NCBI RefSeq assembly: GCF_900107155.1
Contig: NZ_FNOX01000005.1
Location: 62,001 to 126,000, forward strand
Source: Pseudomonas salomonii
Lineage (GTDB): Bacteria > Pseudomonadota > Gammaproteobacteria > Pseudomonadales > Pseudomonadaceae
Length of the DNA: 64,000 nt
Reading direction: 5' to 3'
Shown: positions 19,482 to 28,113 of the stretch, one piece after another
How the letters are laid out: each line of letters starts with the position of its first letter
Numbering within the stretch: position 1 is the stretch's first letter
Notes under the pieces: model-generated
Database searches by the model: none
What the model was told of the DNA's origin: nothing
Seen by the model: the letters and a program-made list of their open reading frames with translations, nothing else
Translations under genes and position numbers: made by a program

Positions 19482-20479
19482 CCGCGCAAAATCGCGCCCT
19501 CGCTGCCTTCTACGGCCTGGCCCTGGGCGATGCATTGGGCATGCCCACCCAGTCGTTGAGCCGTGAGCAGGTGCAGCAGCGTTTCGGGGCCATCACCGCT
19601 CTGGAAGCGGCCGGCGCCGACCAACCCATCGCACCGAACATGCCGGCCGGCTCCATCACCGACGACACCGAGCAGGCGATCCTGGTGGGTGAGTTGCTGG
19701 TGCAAGGGCAGGGCAAAATCGAACCCACGGTACTCGCCCAGCGCCTGATCGACTGGGAAGCGGCGATGCGCGCCAAAGGCTCCCAGGACCTGCTCGGGCC
19801 ATCGACCAAACGCGCGATCGACATGATCCTCGCCGGCCACACCCCGGAAGAATCCGGGCGCTACGGCACCACCAATGGCGCCGCGATGCGCATCACGCCG
19901 GTCGGGATTGCCGCCGACGTCAGCGACCCGGCGCGGTTTATCCAGGCGGTGATCCAGGCCTGCCAGGTCACCCATAACACCAACCTGGGCATCTCCAGCG
20001 CTGCGGCAGTGGCGGCGGTGGTTTCGGCGGGTATCAACGGTGTGGATTTGGGCGAGGCCCTGAACATCGGCACCCAGCTCGCCCAGCAGGCCGAAGGCCA
20101 TGGCCACTGGATTGCCGGTGGGCGGATTTCTACGCGCATCAGTTGGGCGCGCACCTTGAGCGTCGGCAGCGGCGATAAAGCCCTGTTTGCCGACCTGCTT
20201 TACGAACTGATCGGCACCTCCGTCGCGTCCCAGGAGTCGGTGGTGGTCTCGTTTGCCCTCGCCCAGCAAGTGGCGGTGGGCGACATGAATGCCTTCGAAG
20301 CGCTGTGCCTGGCGGCCAGCCTTGGCGGCGACACCGACACCATTGCCGCCATGCTGGGCGCGATGTTGGGCGCGTGCCTGGGCATGCAGTGCTGGCCTGA
20401 GGCGATGATTGAGCAGGTCAAGCAGGTCAATGGCCTGGATTTGCAGGCGTTGGTTCAAGGGCTGCTCGAAATTCGATAA
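19478..20479 (+). CDS. ADP-ribosylglycohydrolase-family hydrolase (YegU-like)
   Basis: A 333-residue all-alpha dinuclear-metal hydrolase. Metal ligands are visible in GLALGDALG, SITDDTEQAI (Thr61-Asp62-Asp63) and GGDTDTIAAMLGA. The family cleaves N- or O-glycosidic bonds of ADP-ribose. In a catabolic operon with a permease and a PfkB kinase, it more likely cleaves an imported nucleoside-like ribosyl compound (inference). E. coli YegU sits in the equivalent operon and its substrate is not established to my knowledge. Confidence 0.9.
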   Translation: MTAQNRALAAFYGLALGDALGMPTQSLSREQVQQRFGAITALEAAGADQPIAPNMPAGSITDDTEQAILVGELLVQGQGKIEPTVLAQRLIDWEAAMRAKGSQDLLGPSTKRAIDMILAGHTPEESGRYGTTNGAAMRITPVGIAADVSDPARFIQAVIQACQVTHNTNLGISSAAAVAAVVSAGINGVDLGEALNIGTQLAQQAEGHGHWIAGGRISTRISWARTLSVGSGDKALFADLLYELIGTSVASQESVVVSFALAQQVAVGDMNAFEALCLAASLGGDTDTIAAMLGAMLGACLGMQCWPEAMIEQVKQVNGLDLQALVQGLLEIR

Positions 20480-20499
20480 GCGCTGAAAATCAAAAAAAT

Positions 20500-20526
20500 T
20501 GTGGGAGCGGGCTTGCTCCCACATTT
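20500..20526. repeat. Single REP hairpin
   Basis: TGTGGGAGC-GGGCTT-GCTCCCACA, a collapsed or single REP unit between the hydrolase and permease genes. It may attenuate transcription or stabilise the upstream mRNA. Confidence 0.75.
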
Positions 20527-20614
20527 GATTGTGCCGAGTCATGGAGACCGAGTAAGTAATTCCATTTGCACACCTGCCACAACCACAACAATACAGGCAC
20601 CAGGAGCACCCCTC

Positions 20615-22081
20615 ATGAGCAGCACTTCTTCCGGCCAAAGTGCCGGGCAATTGGAAACACGCGGCATCGAACCGGTCCCCGAAGGCGAGTGCAACGGCCA
20701 CCCGCTGCAACTGTTCTGGGTGTGGTTCGCGGCCAACATCAGCATCCTTGGCTTGCCGCTCGGCGCGACCCTGGTGGCGTTCCGTGGCCTGGCGATCTGG
20801 CAGGCGATCATTGTGGCGATCCTCGGCGCCGCGGGCTCCTTTGCCGTGGTGGGCATCATCTCGATTGCCGGCCGCCGTGGCCGGGCGCCGAGCCTGACGC
20901 TGTCGCGCGCCATCTTCGGTGTGCGCGGTAATATCGGCCCCACGCTGGTCTCGCTGATGTCGCGGCTGGGCTGGGAAACCGTCAATACCACCACCGCTGC
21001 CTTTGTGCTGCTGTCGTTGTGTTCGATCCTGTTCGGCTCGCCGGTCGAAGCCAAAAGCGCACCGGTACTCACGCTGATCTTTATCGCCATCTTCGTGCTG
21101 CTCACCCTGTCCGTATCCGGTCTCGGCCACGCTACCTTGCTGGTGATCCAGAAGTGGGCCACCTACGTGTTCGGCGCTTTGAATATCCTGGTGGGCGGCT
21201 TCCTCTGTGCCACCATTGACTGGAGCGCGGTGTTCAACGCCACCCCGGCGCCACTGAGCGCCATGATCATTGGCGTCGGCACCATGGCCGCCGGTACCGG
21301 TATCGGCTGGGCCAACGCCGGTGCCGACATGTCGCGCTACCAGCACCGCAGCGTCAAGGCCGTGCGCCTGGTGGCGTCTGCCGCGTTTGGCGCGGGCATC
21401 CCGCTGGTGCTGTTGATCACCCTCGGCGGCCTGCTGTCGGTGGGCAACAACGACCTGGCGTCGGCCACCGACCCGATCATCGCGATCCGCGACATGCTGC
21501 CGACCTGGATGGCCGTGCCGTACTTGATCACCGCGTTCGGCGGGCTGTTGCTCTCCAATAACCTCTCGGTGTACTCGGCCGGTCTCACCACCTTGACCTT
21601 GGGTCTTAAGGTCAAGCGCGTGCACGCGGTGATCGTCGATATCGTGGCGATATTCGCCGGCTCCATTTACTTCATGCTGATCGCCGACAGTTTCTACGGC
21701 CCGTTCATCACCTTCATCTCACTGCTGGCGGTGCCGATCACCGCCTGGGTGGGGATCTTTGTGGTCGACCTGATTCACCGTCACTACTACAGCCCCAAAG
21801 ACCTGCTGGACGTAAGCCCGAGCAGCGCCTACTGGTATCGCGGCGGTGTGGAATGGCGTGCATTCGGCGCCTGGGCGGTGGCGATCGTGCTGGGTTTCAG
21901 CTTCACCACCATCGGCACCACCGCCGAAAACATCTGGTTCGCCGGGCCTTTGTCCGACTCCTGGCTGGGCCACAACGGCCTGGGCTGGATCGTCACCTTC
22001 CTGGTGGCCGGCGGGATTTATGCGGTACTGGGCGGCGCAGCTGACCGTCGTCCGGCTTTGGTAGAGCGCGCTAATGTCTAG
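20615..22081 (+). CDS. NCS1-family permease (purine/cytosine-type)
   Basis: A 488-residue inner-membrane transporter with about 12 hydrophobic helices. SLTLSRAIFGVRGN and GWANAGADMSRYQ are NCS1 (cytosine/purine/thiamine/hydantoin) signatures. The start MSSTSSGQSAG follows a CAGGAG ribosome-binding site; the longer frame begins inside the REP hairpin and is artefactual. In E. coli the equivalent operon uses an MFS nucleoside transporter (YegT), so the importer has been exchanged. The substrate is probably a nucleoside or nucleobase analogue. Confidence 0.92.
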   Translation: MSSTSSGQSAGQLETRGIEPVPEGECNGHPLQLFWVWFAANISILGLPLGATLVAFRGLAIWQAIIVAILGAAGSFAVVGIISIAGRRGRAPSLTLSRAIFGVRGNIGPTLVSLMSRLGWETVNTTTAAFVLLSLCSILFGSPVEAKSAPVLTLIFIAIFVLLTLSVSGLGHATLLVIQKWATYVFGALNILVGGFLCATIDWSAVFNATPAPLSAMIIGVGTMAAGTGIGWANAGADMSRYQHRSVKAVRLVASAAFGAGIPLVLLITLGGLLSVGNNDLASATDPIIAIRDMLPTWMAVPYLITAFGGLLLSNNLSVYSAGLTTLTLGLKVKRVHAVIVDIVAIFAGSIYFMLIADSFYGPFITFISLLAVPITAWVGIFVVDLIHRHYYSPKDLLDVSPSSAYWYRGGVEWRAFGAWAVAIVLGFSFTTIGTTAENIWFAGPLSDSWLGHNGLGWIVTFLVAGGIYAVLGGAADRRPALVERANV

Positions 22082-22991
22082 ATTGCTGCACACCGGCCAG
22101 GTCATCGTCGACCTGGTCATGGCCCTCGACACACTGCCTGCAACCGGCGGCGACGTGCTGGCAAAATCCGCCGGTTTCGAAGCCGGCGGGGGCTTCAACG
22201 TGATGGCTGCCGCCCGACGCAATGGTCTGCCGGTGGTTTACCTTGGTCGCCATGGCAGCGGGCGCTTCGGCGACCTGGCGCGCGCCGCCATGCAGGCTGA
22301 AGGCGTGGAGATGGCCCAGGCAGCCAGTGCGGGTAAGGACACCGGTTTGTGTGTGTCGCTGACCGAAGCCAGCACCGAGCGCACCTTCATTTCGCATATC
22401 GGCGCTGAAGGGGATTTGAGCGCAGAGGACCTGGCAGGCGTGGTGCCGCGCGCAGACGATTATGTCTACGTCAGCGGCTACAGCTTGTTACTCGACGGCA
22501 AGGCCCAGGCGCTGCTTGATTGGTTGCTGGCGCTGCCACGGGAGATCACCGTGGTGTTCGACCCGGGGCCATTGGTCAAGGCGCCGGATTCGGCATTGAT
22601 GGCGGCCTTGCTGCCGCGCATCGACATCTGGACCAGCAATGGCCCTGAAGCCCTGGCGTTTACCGGGGCCGGAACGCTGGCCGAGGCGCTGCGCGAACTC
22701 AATCGTCACCTGCCGGCCGAAGCATTATTGGTGGTGCGTGATGGGCCCAATGGCTGCTGGGTGAGTCGCCACGGCAAGGCCGAGCATGTGCCGGGTTTCA
22801 AGGTGCAGGCGGTCGACAGCAACGGCGCGGGCGATGCCCATGCCGGGGTGTTTCTGGCCGGGCTGGCCGAGGGTTTAACCCCCGCAGTGGCGGCGCGTCG
22901 AGCCAATGCGGCGGCGGCGCTGGCGGTCACGCGCTGGGGGCCGGCGACGTCGCCTGGCAGGGCCGAAGTCGACGCCTTAGTCGCCGAATAA
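22074..22991 (+). CDS. PfkB-family carbohydrate/nucleoside kinase (YegV-like)
   Basis: A 305-residue ribokinase-fold enzyme. The N-terminal AGGGFNVMAAARRNG and the C-terminal catalytic DSNGAGDAHAGVF motif (Asp as base) are clear. The ATG overlaps the permease end by eight bases. It probably phosphorylates the ribose or ribosyl product released by the hydrolase before it enters central metabolism (inference). Confidence 0.92.
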   Translation: MSRLLHTGQVIVDLVMALDTLPATGGDVLAKSAGFEAGGGFNVMAAARRNGLPVVYLGRHGSGRFGDLARAAMQAEGVEMAQAASAGKDTGLCVSLTEASTERTFISHIGAEGDLSAEDLAGVVPRADDYVYVSGYSLLLDGKAQALLDWLLALPREITVVFDPGPLVKAPDSALMAALLPRIDIWTSNGPEALAFTGAGTLAEALRELNRHLPAEALLVVRDGPNGCWVSRHGKAEHVPGFKVQAVDSNGAGDAHAGVFLAGLAEGLTPAVAARRANAAAALAVTRWGPATSPGRAEVDALVAE

Positions 22992-23001
22992 ACACGAATA
23001 A

Positions 23002-23096
23002 AAATGTGGGAGCTGGCTTGCCTGCGATAGCAGTGTGTCAATGGGCCAACTTGGCACTGACCCTCTGCTATCGCGGGGACGCCCGCTCCCACATTG
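23002..23096. repeat. REPIN, copy 3 (hybrid arms)
   Basis: The left arm is AAATGTGGGAGCTGGC with core TTGCCTGCGATAGC. The right arm is GCTATCGCGGGGACGCCCGC followed by TCCCACATT. The arms differ in their central bases, so the element is decayed or chimeric. It lies between the kinase operon and a converging minus-strand gene. Confidence 0.8.
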
Positions 23097-23108
23097 GTTT
23101 TTTCGGCG

Positions 23109-23489
23109 TCATCCAGCCTTGCGCAGTGCTTCGATCAGTTGATCCTTACGCATGCTCGACCTGCCTGGAATATCCTTGGCCCGCGCTTCCTTCAGCAAGC
23201 TTTCCCTGGTCTGGGTAGCCAATGAAGCCTTGCTGTTGCGTGAATGACCTTCACGGCTCGAAGCAGCCCTTTTGGCTGATTCACTGCGTGCCTTGGCTTG
23301 CTTCTGCGGGGGCTGGCTGCGGCCTGATCCACCGGGTTTTTCACCACCGCCAGACTGCTTGTTGACGGTGGCCCAGGCGCGGGCCTCGGCTTCTTCCTTG
23401 GGCAATCCCTTGTGCTCATAACTGTCTTCGATATGAGCGGCCTTGCGTTTCTGTTCGGCGGTGTATTTGGCTTTGCTTCCACGAGGCAT
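23109..23489 (-). CDS. Small basic protein with Rho-N/SAP-like tail
   Basis: A 126-residue Lys/Arg/Ser-rich protein. The N-terminal half (KYTAEQKRKAAHIEDSYEHKG, then EARAWATVNKQSGGGEKPGG) is a conserved Pseudomonas module. The C-terminal third (ESLLKEARAKDIPGRSSMRK, then LIEALRKAG) resembles a Rho-N/SAP nucleic-acid-binding hairpin. The middle is disordered. Such proteins are sometimes labelled plasmid stabilisation proteins without clear evidence. DNA or RNA binding is plausible. Confidence 0.75.
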   Translation of the reverse strand: MPRGSKAKYTAEQKRKAAHIEDSYEHKGLPKEEAEARAWATVNKQSGGGEKPGGSGRSQPPQKQAKARSESAKRAASSREGHSRNSKASLATQTRESLLKEARAKDIPGRSSMRKDQLIEALRKAG

Positions 23490-23537
23490 CGCTAAAACTC
23501 CTTCTGGCCCCTGTTTCAGGGCCAGACCAGAAATGGA

Positions 23538-23804
23538 TTACTCAGTGCTTTGTCCATCAAGCTTACGCGCCTCATCAACACCCGAAGCAGTCAGCTTGAT
23601 CGGCAGGTTCAACGAGTATTCACCGGCGTCGTCGGTGGTCACATGCCCATCCTTGATAAACCCGCGGTCCTGCAAAAACGCCAGCACACTGGCGACCTCT
23701 TTTTCGCCGCGGTAGTTATCCAGCACCTCCTTGCCCAAGCCGTTGGGGTGGGCGTGCAGCAGGCGGGTGAGGACTTCTTTTTCAAGGTTTCTATCGACGT
23801 TCAT
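23538..23804 (-). CDS. Small hypothetical protein, winged-helix-like
   Basis: An 88-residue protein starting MNVDRNLEKEVLTRLL. The pattern of helix, helix, then LAFLQDRGFIKDGHVTTDDA and a final LTASGVDEARKL resembles a small winged-helix fold. I do not recognise the family. It lies 48 bases upstream of the basic protein on the same strand, so they may be cotranscribed. Confidence 0.65.
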   Translation of the reverse strand: MNVDRNLEKEVLTRLLHAHPNGLGKEVLDNYRGEKEVASVLAFLQDRGFIKDGHVTTDDAGEYSLNLPIKLTASGVDEARKLDGQSTE

Positions 23805-23855
23805 GCGTACCTCTTCACTGGGAAATGATCGGGTGTCGGTGCGGCTATCGATGCA

Positions 23856-24182
23856 TTACGGCGCAGGTTGTTTCGGGGCGCCCGGGATATTGCTGTCATC
23901 GCCTTTGTTGATTTTGGGGTCTTCATTGACGCCTGGACCCATTTTGCCGTTACCGACTGCTGCCGGTGCCTGGCGTTGGGTGTCGGCGCCTTTGGTGCGA
24001 GGGTCTGCGCCGTTATCGATAATCGCGCCACCGTTGGTTTCCATCCCTGTGCCCATCGAATCCTGAGACTCCTTGGTAGCAGGGTTGGTGGTGCCGGTAG
24101 ACGAGGTGGCGGCAACTGCACTCAACGAAGCGGCGGACAGCAGGCCGGTGAGGGCGAGGGCAGCAAACTTGGAATTCTTCAT
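23856..24182 (-). CDS. Secreted/periplasmic low-complexity protein
   Basis: A 108-residue protein. The signal peptide MKNSKFAALALTGLLSAASL ends near AVAA, about residue 26. The mature part is rich in Thr, Gly, Asn, Asp and Pro with repeated TN/GAD patterns and no cysteine, and looks disordered. The start was placed at MKNSKF because the upstream METPL would break the signal peptide. Function unknown. It heads a minus-strand cluster of three small genes. Confidence 0.7.
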   Translation of the reverse strand: MKNSKFAALALTGLLSAASLSAVAATSSTGTTNPATKESQDSMGTGMETNGGAIIDNGADPRTKGADTQRQAPAAVGNGKMGPGVNEDPKINKGDDSNIPGAPKQPAP

Positions 24183-24268
24183 GAGGGGTGTCTCCATATG
24201 ATTAATGTCCTTACCCCTTATTGGTCCGCCCCCGTTTGCGGTTCGTGCCTTGATGGCGACGAACGGTC

Positions 24269-25465
24269 TTAACTCACCTGTAAGATTTTGTGTGCCGAAC
24301 GCTGGCGCCAGATCAATCGCCCCGCCGCGATCAACCAGTTGAACAAGGCCACGCCCAGCACACTTGCCAGCAGCGTCGGCAAGCCGTAATCGACGATGAG
24401 CTTGCCCGCCAGCAGCGGAAAGCCGAACACCCCGACAAAGTACGCCAGGCTGAACAGCAGCAAGGCTTGTGACGTTGTACCGGGCGGCGCCTCATTGGCC
24501 ACCAGCCCATTGATCACCGAATACGTCAGGCCATAACCCACGCCGAGCGTGGCGGCTGCCAACAGGTAACTGAGGTTGCCACTCACGCCAAACGCAAACA
24601 GCGCGATCGAGCCGAGCATGATCCCGGACAGCACGCAGGCGGCCCAATACGCATCGCGCTTGACCACGTAGCCCGCGATCAATAGCCGGCTGGTAATGGC
24701 GGCGCTCAGGAAGCCGCCGAAGAACAGCGAATAGTCCAACCCATGCGCAGCGGCATAGCTGGTCTGAAACGATGAAAGCCCGCCAAACACACAGCCGCCC
24801 AAGCCAACCATCAGGATCGCAAACGCGGCTTTGGATGACAGCACGCGGCGGCTCGACGCCCAGGAAATCTTCGAGGTGGGCGCATTCGCGTGGTGTTTGA
24901 GGTGGACGCCCATTCGCCAGAACAGCAGCACGCCGACCAGGCTGGCCACACCGGCAATATAGAAGGCCGCTGTCAGCGGCAGGCCCAGCGCGCCGGCGGC
25001 GCGGCCGAGCAAAGGCCCGGCACCGATTCCGCTCAACATACTGCCCGACAGCAGCGCAAAATATTTGGCCCGCTGCGCCGGTTGCACCAGCAGTGTCACG
25101 ATGATCGGCCCCAGGGTGTAGAACACGCCCCAGCCCAGCCCCAGGGACAGACCGAACAGCATCAACCCCAGGCCAAACCCGGGTGTCAGGGCAAACCCCA
25201 GGCACGCCACCACCAGCAATACGCCCATGCCCGCGATGGCGCGCGCCGCACCGACGGCATCAGCCAAGTGCCCACAGAACAGCACCGCCACGAACGTGCT
25301 GAGCATCGCCATGGAAATTACGCTGCCGGCGTCGTGTTCATTGCCGCCGCGCGAATGAATCAGCAGCGACAGCAAAAACGTCGAGCCGTAGGACAGTGAC
25401 AACAGGAAGCTGGCGAGGCAGAACAGGGCGAACAGTTTGGTATTCACGGCAGGGGTGGAGGGCAT
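24269..25465 (-). CDS. MFS transporter
   Basis: A 398-residue major facilitator protein with 12 predicted membrane helices. The loop GHLADAVGAARAIAGMG is the degenerate motif A between helices 2 and 3. The family resembles YfcJ/arabinose-efflux-type exporters. The substrate cannot be inferred. It is divergent from the GNAT gene, sharing a 189-bp region. Confidence 0.85.
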   Translation of the reverse strand: MPSTPAVNTKLFALFCLASFLLSLSYGSTFLLSLLIHSRGGNEHDAGSVISMAMLSTFVAVLFCGHLADAVGAARAIAGMGVLLVVACLGFALTPGFGLGLMLFGLSLGLGWGVFYTLGPIIVTLLVQPAQRAKYFALLSGSMLSGIGAGPLLGRAAGALGLPLTAAFYIAGVASLVGVLLFWRMGVHLKHHANAPTSKISWASSRRVLSSKAAFAILMVGLGGCVFGGLSSFQTSYAAAHGLDYSLFFGGFLSAAITSRLLIAGYVVKRDAYWAACVLSGIMLGSIALFAFGVSGNLSYLLAAATLGVGYGLTYSVINGLVANEAPPGTTSQALLLFSLAYFVGVFGFPLLAGKLIVDYGLPTLLASVLGVALFNWLIAAGRLIWRQRSAHKILQVS

Positions 25466-25654
25466 AGGGCGACCTTGCAGCTATTGGCATGCAGTTATTA
25501 GCGTTATGCCCGACTGTTTACCATGCGCGCATGCCGGGTTTGTTCTGTGGTTGGTGGTGCTTGCTTTACGCGTGGCCGGAGTAATCAAATTGCACTGCAA
25601 TCAGTCATCAAAGCGCCTTAGTATGTGGCCTTTGACATTGCCCAAGGCCCGCCC

Positions 25655-26134
25655 ATGACCATCGAGATTCGCCCTGCCGTGCCCAGCGACGCTGCGCAGA
25701 TCCTGACTTTCATCACCGAGCTTGCCGAATACGAGAAAGCCCGCCATGAAGTGATCGCCAGCGTGGTGGATATCGAGCGCAGCCTGTTCAGCGAGGGCGC
25801 CACCGCCCATGGCCTGATCTGCTCACGGGATGGCCTGCCGATTGGCTTTGCGGTGTTCTTCTTCAGTTACTCCACCTGGCTGGGCAGCAATTGCCTGTAC
25901 CTCGAAGACCTCTACATCAACCCCGAGCAACGCGGCGGCGGGGCGGGCAAGAAGCTCCTGCGCCACCTGGCCAGGATCGCCTGCGACAACGGTTGCGGGC
26001 GTTTCGAGTGGAGCGTGCTGGACTGGAACGAGCCGGCGATTGCCTTCTACAAGTCCATCGGCGCGCAGCCGCAGGAGGAGTGGGTGCGCTATCGCATGGA
26101 GGGTGACGCGCTGCGCGACTTTGCTCAGGGCTGA
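25655..26134 (+). CDS. GNAT-family N-acetyltransferase
   Basis: A 159-residue acetyltransferase of the diamine acetyltransferase-like group. It starts MTIEIRPAVPSDAAQI. The acetyl-CoA-binding motif A is LEDLYINPEQRGGGAGKKLL (Q/RxxGxG/A), followed by WSVLDWNEPAIAFYKSIGA. The acceptor could be a polyamine or small amine (inference). It ends with a REP-derived terminator. Confidence 0.9.
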   Translation: MTIEIRPAVPSDAAQILTFITELAEYEKARHEVIASVVDIERSLFSEGATAHGLICSRDGLPIGFAVFFFSYSTWLGSNCLYLEDLYINPEQRGGGAGKKLLRHLARIACDNGCGRFEWSVLDWNEPAIAFYKSIGAQPQEEWVRYRMEGDALRDFAQG

Positions 26135-26152
26135 AAGCAATGAAGATCAACT

Positions 26153-26177
26153 GTGGGAGCCAGCTCCCACTTTTTTT
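26153..26177 (+). terminator. REP-derived intrinsic terminator
   Basis: GTGGGAG-CCAG-CTCCCAC followed by seven T. The stem is the outer part of the local REP sequence collapsed to a minimal hairpin, directly after the GNAT gene. Confidence 0.85.
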
Positions 26178-26214
26178 GTGTTAAGTCTCACTATATGGGA
26201 TGCAAATTTATATA

Positions 26215-26244
26215 TTGAGATATTTCAAAAGATCGGTTTATAGT
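26215..26244 (+). promoter_or_regulatory. Promoter of the SDR-araFGH operon
   Basis: TTGAGA (26215-26220) and TATAGT (26239-26244) are separated by 18 bp in an AT-rich stretch that is unusual for this genome. The start would be near 26251, about 38 bases before the SDR gene. The AT-rich block 26190-26230 just upstream may bind a regulator, possibly the IclR protein encoded at 30784. Confidence 0.6.
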
Positions 26245-26288
26245 CGGCGGCATCAGCACTCACTACCAAAAATAAAACAGGTGAAGCG

Positions 26289-27110
26289 ATGCAGCCCCAA
26301 CCGTTGTCATTACCCGCCGTGCCCGAACCCACCTATGGCGAGCGGCTGAAAAACAAAGTGGTGATCATCACCGGCGCCGCCCAAGGTATAGGCGAGGCGA
26401 TCGTCGCCTGCTTCCAGGCCCAGCAGGCACGGCTGGTGATTGCGGATATCCAGGCCGAAAAGGTCGAGCACGTCGCCGCCCACTGGCGCGAACGCGGCGC
26501 TGAAATCGTTGCGCAGGGCGTCGATATCACCTCCAAAGAGCAATGGCAGGCGCTGGTCAACCTGGCGATCGAGCGCTTTGGCCGCGTGGATGTGTTGATC
26601 AACTGCGCCGGCGTCAACGTGTTCCGTGACCCGCTGCAGATGACCGACGAAGACTGGCGCCGCTGCTTCGCCATCGACCTCGACGGTGCCTGGTTCGGCT
26701 GTCGCACCGCGCTGCCGCACATGATCGAGCAGGGCATCGGCAACATCATCAACATCGCCTCCACCCATTCCAGCCACATCATTCCCGGCTGCTTTCCCTA
26801 CCCGGTGGCCAAGCATGGCCTGCTCGGCTTGACCCGCGCCCTGGGCATCGAATACGCGCCCAAAGGCATCCGCGTGAATGCCATCGCGCCGGGCTATATC
26901 GAAACCCAGCTCAACGTCGATTACTGGAACGGTTTCCCTGACCCGCATGCCGAGCGCCAGCGCGCCTTCGATTTGCACCCGCCCAAGCGCATCGGCCAAC
27001 CCGTCGAGGTGGCGATGACGGCGCTGTTCTTGGCCACCGACGAGGCGCCCTTTATCAACGCAACCTGCCTGATGATCGATGGCGGGCGTTCCGTGATGTA
27101 CCACGACTAA
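26289..27110 (+). CDS. SDR dehydrogenase, probable sugar 1-dehydrogenase
   Basis: A 273-residue classical short-chain dehydrogenase: TGAAQGIGEA cofactor motif, NCAG, the active-site serine in NIASTHSSH, Tyr-x3-Lys in YPVAK, and GRPxx replaced by APGYIETQLN. As first gene of the araFGH operon it is a candidate L-arabinose (or D-galactose) 1-dehydrogenase for the oxidative pathway used by pseudomonads. Substrate assignment is inference from context. It is 23 bases upstream of araF. Confidence 0.85.
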   Translation: MQPQPLSLPAVPEPTYGERLKNKVVIITGAAQGIGEAIVACFQAQQARLVIADIQAEKVEHVAAHWRERGAEIVAQGVDITSKEQWQALVNLAIERFGRVDVLINCAGVNVFRDPLQMTDEDWRRCFAIDLDGAWFGCRTALPHMIEQGIGNIINIASTHSSHIIPGCFPYPVAKHGLLGLTRALGIEYAPKGIRVNAIAPGYIETQLNVDYWNGFPDPHAERQRAFDLHPPKRIGQPVEVAMTALFLATDEAPFINATCLMIDGGRSVMYHD

Positions 27111-27132
27111 CAACAATCAAGAGAGGTGGTTC

Positions 27133-28113
27133 ATGTTCAAAAAGACGTTAGGCGCCGTGGCGCTGGCGGTAGCCTTCAGCGGTTTTGCAGCGGCCGAAGA
27201 AGTGAAGATCGGCTTCCTGGTCAAGCAGGCCGAAGAGCCCTGGTTCCAGACCGAATGGGCCTTTGCCGAAAAGGCCGGTAAGGACCAGGGCTTCACCGTG
27301 ATCAAAATCGCCGTGCCCGACGGCGAAAAAACCTTGTCCGCCATCGACACCCTCGCCGCCAACGGCGCCAAGGGGTTTGTGATCTGCCCGCCGGATGTGT
27401 CCCTCGGCCCTGCGATCATGGCCAAGGCCAAGCTCAACGGTTTGAAAGTGCTGGCGGTGGATGACCGCTTCGTCGATGCCAAGGGCAAGCCTATGGAGGA
27501 CGTGCCTTATGTGGGCCTCGATGCCTACAAGATCGGCCAGAAACAAGGCGAGGCCATGGCCGCCGAAGCCAGGCATCGCAACTGGGACTGGAAGGACACC
27601 TACGCCGTCATCAACACCTTTGACGAGCTGGAAACCGGCAAGAAACGCACCGACGGTTCGGTCGAAGGCCTCAAGGCTGCCGGCTTGCCCGCTGACCACA
27701 TCCTGTTCAGCGCACAGAAAACCCTCGACGTGCCAGGCAGCATGGACGCCACCAACTCGGCGCTGGTAAAGCTGCCGGGCACCGCGAAAAACCTGATCAT
27801 CGGCGGCATGAACGACAGCACCGTGCTGGGCGGCGTGCGCGCCACCGAAAGCGCCGGCTTCAAGGCGGCCAATGTGATTGGCGTCGGCATCAACGGCACT
27901 GATGCGATTGAAGAGTTGAAGAAAACCGACACCGGCTTCTACGGCTCAATGCTGCTCAGCCCCGATGCATCCGGCTACAAAACCGCCACGGCAATGTTCG
28001 AGTGGGTCACCAAAGGCACCGAGCCTGCCAAGTTCACCGCCCTGGATAACGTAACCCTCATCACCCGCGCCAACTTCAAGGAAGAGTTGAGCAAAATCGG
28101 ACTGTGGAAATGA
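27133..28113 (+). CDS. araF: L-arabinose-binding periplasmic protein
   Basis: Periplasmic receptor of the L-arabinose ABC transporter. The 326-residue protein has a signal peptide (about 1-20, ending GFAAA). The mature sequence closely follows E. coli AraF as I remember it: [44 protein letters not shown] and [11 protein letters not shown]. The stop overlaps the araG start (ATGA). The uptake genes are cotranscribed with the preceding dehydrogenase. Confidence 0.96.
   Translation: MFKKTLGAVALAVAFSGFAAAEEVKIGFLVKQAEEPWFQTEWAFAEKAGKDQGFTVIKIAVPDGEKTLSAIDTLAANGAKGFVICPPDVSLGPAIMAKAKLNGLKVLAVDDRFVDAKGKPMEDVPYVGLDAYKIGQKQGEAMAAEARHRNWDWKDTYAVINTFDELETGKKRTDGSVEGLKAAGLPADHILFSAQKTLDVPGSMDATNSALVKLPGTAKNLIIGGMNDSTVLGGVRATESAGFKAANVIGVGINGTDAIEELKKTDTGFYGSMLLSPDASGYKTATAMFEWVTKGTEPAKFTALDNVTLITRANFKEELSKIGLWK

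Noticed and set aside
20501..20614. In-frame N-terminal extension of the NCS1 permease beginning inside the REP hairpin
   Set aside because: The codons come from REP sequence. A good ribosome-binding site and family-like N-terminus exist at 20615.
19388..21625. Very long minus-strand open frame (745 codons) across the hydrolase and permease genes
   Set aside because: It is the antisense shadow of two well-supported genes in high-GC DNA. Its composition (His, Gln, Arg, Gly) is typical of such shadows.
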